From contig JADGNH010000078.1 in NCBI GenBank assembly GCA_017883605.1, positions 1-8,743 of the forward strand: a stretch of DNA of 8,743 nucleotides, in the 5' to 3' direction. Shown piece after piece: positions 6,176 to 8,743 of the stretch. Origin of the DNA: Methanobacteriaceae archaeon. GTDB taxonomy: Archaea > Methanobacteriota > Methanobacteria > Methanobacteriales > Methanobacteriaceae. Made by a program: the position numbers and the translations under genes. How positions within the stretch are numbered: the first letter of the stretch is position 1; each line of letters begins with the position of its first letter. The notes beneath the pieces were generated by a model, which did no database searches, was not told the DNA's origin, and saw only the letters and a program-made list of their open reading frames with translations.

Positions 6176-7096
6176 TTGATCGATGCTGAGAATCTTACAA
6201 GAAAATTCGGTGATTTAACTGCAGTAGATAAACTAACATTTCATATTAAGGAAGGGGAGGTTTTCGGTTTCCTGGGGCCGAACGGTGCAGGTAAAACCAC
6301 TACAATGAGAATCCTTGCCTGTCTAATATCAAAGACTAATGGAGAAGCTAGGATAGCAGGTTATGATGTTAGTGATGAAGCAGATTCTTTGAAAATCAGG
6401 AAGATTGTTGGCTTGCTTCCAGAAAATGTTGGTCTTTATGATGATTTAACAGCTTATAAGAACCTAGATTTTTATGGAAAACTCTATGAATGTTCAGAAA
6501 CTCAAAGGAAGGAAAATATTGAGCATTTTCTAAGATTGTTAGGACTTTGGGATAAAAGAGAAGTCCTGGTTGGAACTTTTTCTAAAGGAATGAAACAAAA
6601 ACTTGCTATAGCACGCGCTCTTATTCATGACCCTGAAATATTATTCTTAGACGAGCCGACGGCAAATCTAGACCCTGAATCGTCGAAAACAGTTAGGGAT
6701 TTCATACTTGATTTGAAGAAGGAGAAAAAGACTATTTTTTTAAATACACATAACCTAGATGAAGCTCATAGAATCTGTGATAAAATTGGAATATTTAATA
6801 CTAAATTGATGGCAATAGGCTCTCCTGAAGAATTAGAGGGGTCAGTTTGGAGTAATAAGACTATAATTCAATTAGAACAAATGAATGATAAAATTCTGAA
6901 AGCATTAAATGATTTATCGCTTAATAATATCAGAACCGATAATAATAAGCTAATTATTGACGTAATGAATCCTGAAAAAGAGAATCCGATCATTGTAGAA
7001 GCAATAGTAGGTGCTGGTGGTCATGTTCAATATGTTACCCGTCTTAGTCCAACCTTAGAAGATGCATACTTGAAATTTGTGAGGGGAAACAAATGA
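6176..7096 (+). CDS. ABC-2 type exporter, ATP-binding subunit
   Basis: A 306-residue nucleotide-binding subunit with all core motifs: Walker A GPNGAGKT (34-41), Q-loop region GLLPENVGLYDDLT (79-92), signature FSKGMKQK (135-142), Walker B ILFLDE (155-160), D-loop ANLD and switch His192 in NTHNLDEA. At the Q-loop the usual Gln is Glu (LPEN), which is common in this exporter subclass. A roughly 90-residue C-terminal extension typical of NatA/CcmA/DrrA-like proteins follows. It would power export by the permease encoded next, with which it overlaps by ATGA (7093-7096), giving translational coupling. The substrate cannot be read from sequence; lipids, drugs, peptides or Na+ are all known for relatives. 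Translation starts at TTG. Base composition looks more AT-rich than in the DUF255 gene, which could mark later acquisition, but this was judged by eye. Confidence 0.95.
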   Translation: MIDAENLTRKFGDLTAVDKLTFHIKEGEVFGFLGPNGAGKTTTMRILACLISKTNGEARIAGYDVSDEADSLKIRKIVGLLPENVGLYDDLTAYKNLDFYGKLYECSETQRKENIEHFLRLLGLWDKREVLVGTFSKGMKQKLAIARALIHDPEILFLDEPTANLDPESSKTVRDFILDLKKEKKTIFLNTHNLDEAHRICDKIGIFNTKLMAIGSPEELEGSVWSNKTIIQLEQMNDKILKALNDLSLNNIRTDNNKLIIDVMNPEKENPIIVEAIVGAGGHVQYVTRLSPTLEDAYLKFVRGNK

Positions 7097-7824
7097 AACT
7101 CTGGAAATCATGGGTTATCGCAACCAAGGACTTCAGCATATTTCGAAAGAAAAAACGTATCCTATATACATTAATAATTCTCCCGCTCTTAATTTCAATT
7201 GGTTTACCTATAATAATCAGTTTTATGACACAGATTGATAATCCTACAACAGAGATCATATCGTTGCTGAACGCATTTTCCTATTTTTATATTATCTTAG
7301 CATTTATCCAATCAAGTACTCTTGCATCGTACAGTATTTTAGGCGAGAAGATTGAGCAAAGTTTAGAACCACTATTGGCAACACCCACAACTGACAGTGA
7401 ACTTTTATTTGGGAAGACTATAGCTTCATTCCTGCCTTGTATTGGTGTAATATATGCTAGTTCTATCATTTTCATGATACTTTCTGATGCAGTTACGTAT
7501 AATACTATTGGTTATCTTTTTTTCCCAAATTTGAGTATTGCGTTTATTTTACTCTTGGCAGTTCCTCTCTCATCTATTTTAAGCATTCAACTAAGTGTTA
7601 TCATATCATCAAGAGTAAATGATGTGAGAACTGCTAATCAGCTCGGATCGCTTCTATTTATACCATTTATAGGTGTATATCTATTGCTGGTGACGAATGT
7701 TATATCACTTAACATTATCAACCTATTTGTAATTTCCATAGTCCTCTTCTTAATTGATGCAGTTTTATTCTACATAAGTAAGGCCATTTTCCGCAGGGAT
7801 GAGATACTCACTAAGTGGAAATGA
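7093..7824 (+). CDS. ABC-2 type exporter, permease subunit
   Basis: A 243-residue membrane protein with about six hydrophobic segments (roughly 23-45, 57-81, 109-130, 143-172, 186-205 and 207-229) and a basic N-terminus that begins MKLWKSWVIATKDF. The stretch GEKIEQSLEPLLATPTTD (84-101) after the second segment is the family's coupling-helix hallmark. SSRVNDVRTANQ (172-183) is the second common motif. The protein is shorter than fused ABC-2 permeases and presumably works as a homodimer with the ATPase encoded upstream. The ATG overlaps the upstream stop, so a separate ribosome binding site is weak and coupling is expected. No export substrate, immunity gene or precursor peptide was seen next to the pair. 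Confidence 0.92.
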   Translation: MKLWKSWVIATKDFSIFRKKKRILYTLIILPLLISIGLPIIISFMTQIDNPTTEIISLLNAFSYFYIILAFIQSSTLASYSILGEKIEQSLEPLLATPTTDSELLFGKTIASFLPCIGVIYASSIIFMILSDAVTYNTIGYLFFPNLSIAFILLLAVPLSSILSIQLSVIISSRVNDVRTANQLGSLLFIPFIGVYLLLVTNVISLNIINLFVISIVLFLIDAVLFYISKAIFRRDEILTKWK

Positions 7825-7832
7825 ATATTTAC

Positions 7833-7895
7833 TCCTAAAAAATTTTTAGATGATATTAGGAATTATAAAAAATCATCATCTTTTCATTTCTTTTT
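7833..7895. terminator. Bidirectional terminator-like region between convergent genes
   Basis: Several dyads overlap here: CTAAAAA-A-TTTTTAG (7835-7849), TCCTAA (7833-7838) with TTAGGA (7856-7861), and AGATGAT (7848-7854) with ATCATCT (7875-7881). The last is followed on the plus strand by a T-rich tract to 7895, fitting termination of the exporter operon. On the minus strand a T6 run (complement of 7867-7872) lies about 25 bases past the stop of the secreted-protein gene. Confidence 0.55.
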
Positions 7896-8684
7896 CTAGT
7901 CTGTGAAGTTCTGGTAATATTTACCAGTATTTGTATGGGTATTTACATAATTATTATTTAAAGAACCGTTGTTATAGAGCTGCTGTAGTTCTGAATAGTG
8001 TGTTAACTCGTAAGGCCAGTAATGGTTGTTTAAATATGGGAAAATCAATCCATATGCCGTATAAACATACGCTGGAATTATTCCATAGGTTTTTGTCATT
8101 ATCTGGAAGTAAAGTGGGAATCCACATCCCGGATCTATGAGTGGGCTGTCAGATCTAACAGTTCCGTGCCATACTATTGGAAGTGGTCCTGTTTGACCGT
8201 GTGCCTTTGCAAGGGTTTCCACATGGTTCATCATAGATGTGTAGTTATCGTAAACAACACCATCCGACATATATTTATATCTATCATCTGGAACTCCAAA
8301 TAGAGCAACTTTAAGGGAATCTAGGAAGTTTATCTGACTAAGACTTTTAGAACCTCCACCTTGAGTATCGATAAATGCCACTTCTATAATATAAACACTC
8401 CCTTGTTGATAACTTGTTTCGTTAACTGCTTCTGGAAAGCTACGGTAGTTAGAACTTCCAGCAAAATGTAGTACCAATGCACATTGTGATCCCCTGTCCA
8501 CTGCATACTGTCCTAAAAGTTTAGCATGAGGATGTCCAGGATACATATCAGGATTTGCTATTTTAACTAATGAAAGTCTTCCTAAAGGTTCAATAGGCCC
8601 ATTTGAAACTGTAATGTATGAATAACCAATAATTAATGCTAAAATTACCAGTGCTGCTAGTGATAATATTCTAGTTTTTCTCAT
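7896..8684 (-). CDS. Secreted or membrane-anchored hypothetical protein, 262 residues
   Basis: No family is recognised. Translation from the ATG at 8682-8684 begins with a positively charged MRKTR and a hydrophobic segment (about 6-25, ILSLAALVILALIIGYSYI), a signal peptide or N-terminal anchor, placing the rest outside the cell. The exported part has only two cysteines (68 and 187), possibly one disulfide, and four N-x-S/T sequons (Asn88, 147, 239, 259), compatible with archaeal N-glycosylation. Blocks worth noting are ALVLHFAGSSNYRSFPEAV (69-87), EVAFIDTQGGGSKSL (101-115), PIVWHGTVRSDSPLIDPGCG (169-188) and a Tyr/Asn-rich tail from about 205. No catalytic motif can be assigned. The ATG 18 bases upstream (8700-8702) is rejected because it precedes the AGGTGA site. 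The gene is single on its strand, with a TATA-like stretch close upstream. Confidence 0.8.
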   Translation of the reverse strand: MRKTRILSLAALVILALIIGYSYITVSNGPIEPLGRLSLVKIANPDMYPGHPHAKLLGQYAVDRGSQCALVLHFAGSSNYRSFPEAVNETSYQQGSVYIIEVAFIDTQGGGSKSLSQINFLDSLKVALFGVPDDRYKYMSDGVVYDNYTSMMNHVETLAKAHGQTGPLPIVWHGTVRSDSPLIDPGCGFPLYFQIMTKTYGIIPAYVYTAYGLIFPYLNNHYWPYELTHYSELQQLYNNGSLNNNYVNTHTNTGKYYQNFTD

Positions 8685-8688
8685 ATTT

Positions 8689-8694
8689 TCACCT
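8689..8694 (-). promoter_or_regulatory. Ribosome binding site that decides the start of the secreted protein
   Basis: AGGTGA on the minus strand lies four bases before the ATG at 8682-8684. The longer open frame from 8702 would read through it and put polar residues before the basic signal-peptide start. Confidence 0.7.
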
Positions 8695-8702
8695 AAAAAC
8701 AT

Positions 8703-8720
8703 AAATTTTTATATTTAACC
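8703..8720 (-). promoter_or_regulatory. TATA-like box of the secreted-protein gene
   Basis: On the minus strand GGTTAAATATAAAAATTT (complement of 8703-8720) resembles an archaeal TATA box preceded by a purine-rich stretch (AAAAGG). It is about 20-35 bases before the start codon, which would imply a very short leader. A partly leaderless transcript or a box further out, beyond the window, are alternatives. Confidence 0.4.
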
Positions 8721-8743
8721 TTTTGATGAATTCATTCTGTTAG

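Noticed and set aside
8685..8702. Six-residue N-terminal extension of the secreted protein
   Set aside because: The extension would read through the AGGTGA ribosome binding site and precede a textbook basic signal-peptide start.

Overview
The window looks archaeal and most resembles an AT-rich methanogen of the Methanobacterium/Methanobacteriales type. This is inferred from gene content and style, not from any rRNA or marker gene. The supporting points are an NikR-type nickel regulator, an archaeal-style P-loop ATPase with a C-terminal winged helix, strong GGAGG-type ribosome binding sites, AT-rich gaps with TATA-like boxes, T-rich putative terminators, and a secreted protein with several N-glycosylation sequons.

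Layout. (1) 1-344, plus strand: the 3' part of an NikR-like ribbon-helix-helix nickel sensor, cut by the window edge. (2) 414-2839, minus strand: a DmpI-like small tautomerase followed by a 722-residue thioredoxin-fold/six-hairpin DUF255 protein (YyaL/SPATA20 family). It converges with the nikR-like gene across a short gap that carries a 17-bp repeat. (3) 2840-3296: an AT-rich gap with dyad elements. (4) 3297-3629, plus: a 110-residue protein of unknown function. (5) 3630-3863: a regulatory-looking gap holding a 43-bp imperfect tandem duplication with palindromes, in front of (6) 3864-5048, plus, a 394-residue AAA/STAND-like archaeal ATPase. (7) 5081-5728, minus: a six-helix DUF998 membrane protein, convergent with the ATPase. 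(8) 5729-6175: a divergent AT-rich control region with palindromes. (9) 6176-7824, plus: a translationally coupled two-gene ABC-2 exporter (ATPase, then permease). (10) 7896-8684, minus: a secreted or membrane-anchored orphan protein, convergent with the exporter across a bidirectional terminator-like gap.

The only clear operon is the exporter pair, which overlaps by ATGA. The tautomerase and DUF255 genes are 62 bp apart on the same strand and may be co-transcribed, but a T8 tract between them could separate them. No mobile element, CRISPR array, tRNA or rRNA is visible. No complete new multi-gene system can be demonstrated here. The most interesting signal is the duplicated palindromic element directly upstream of the winged-helix ATPase gene. 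The less explained coding items are the 110-residue protein, the tautomerase with an added CxxC, and the secreted orphan.
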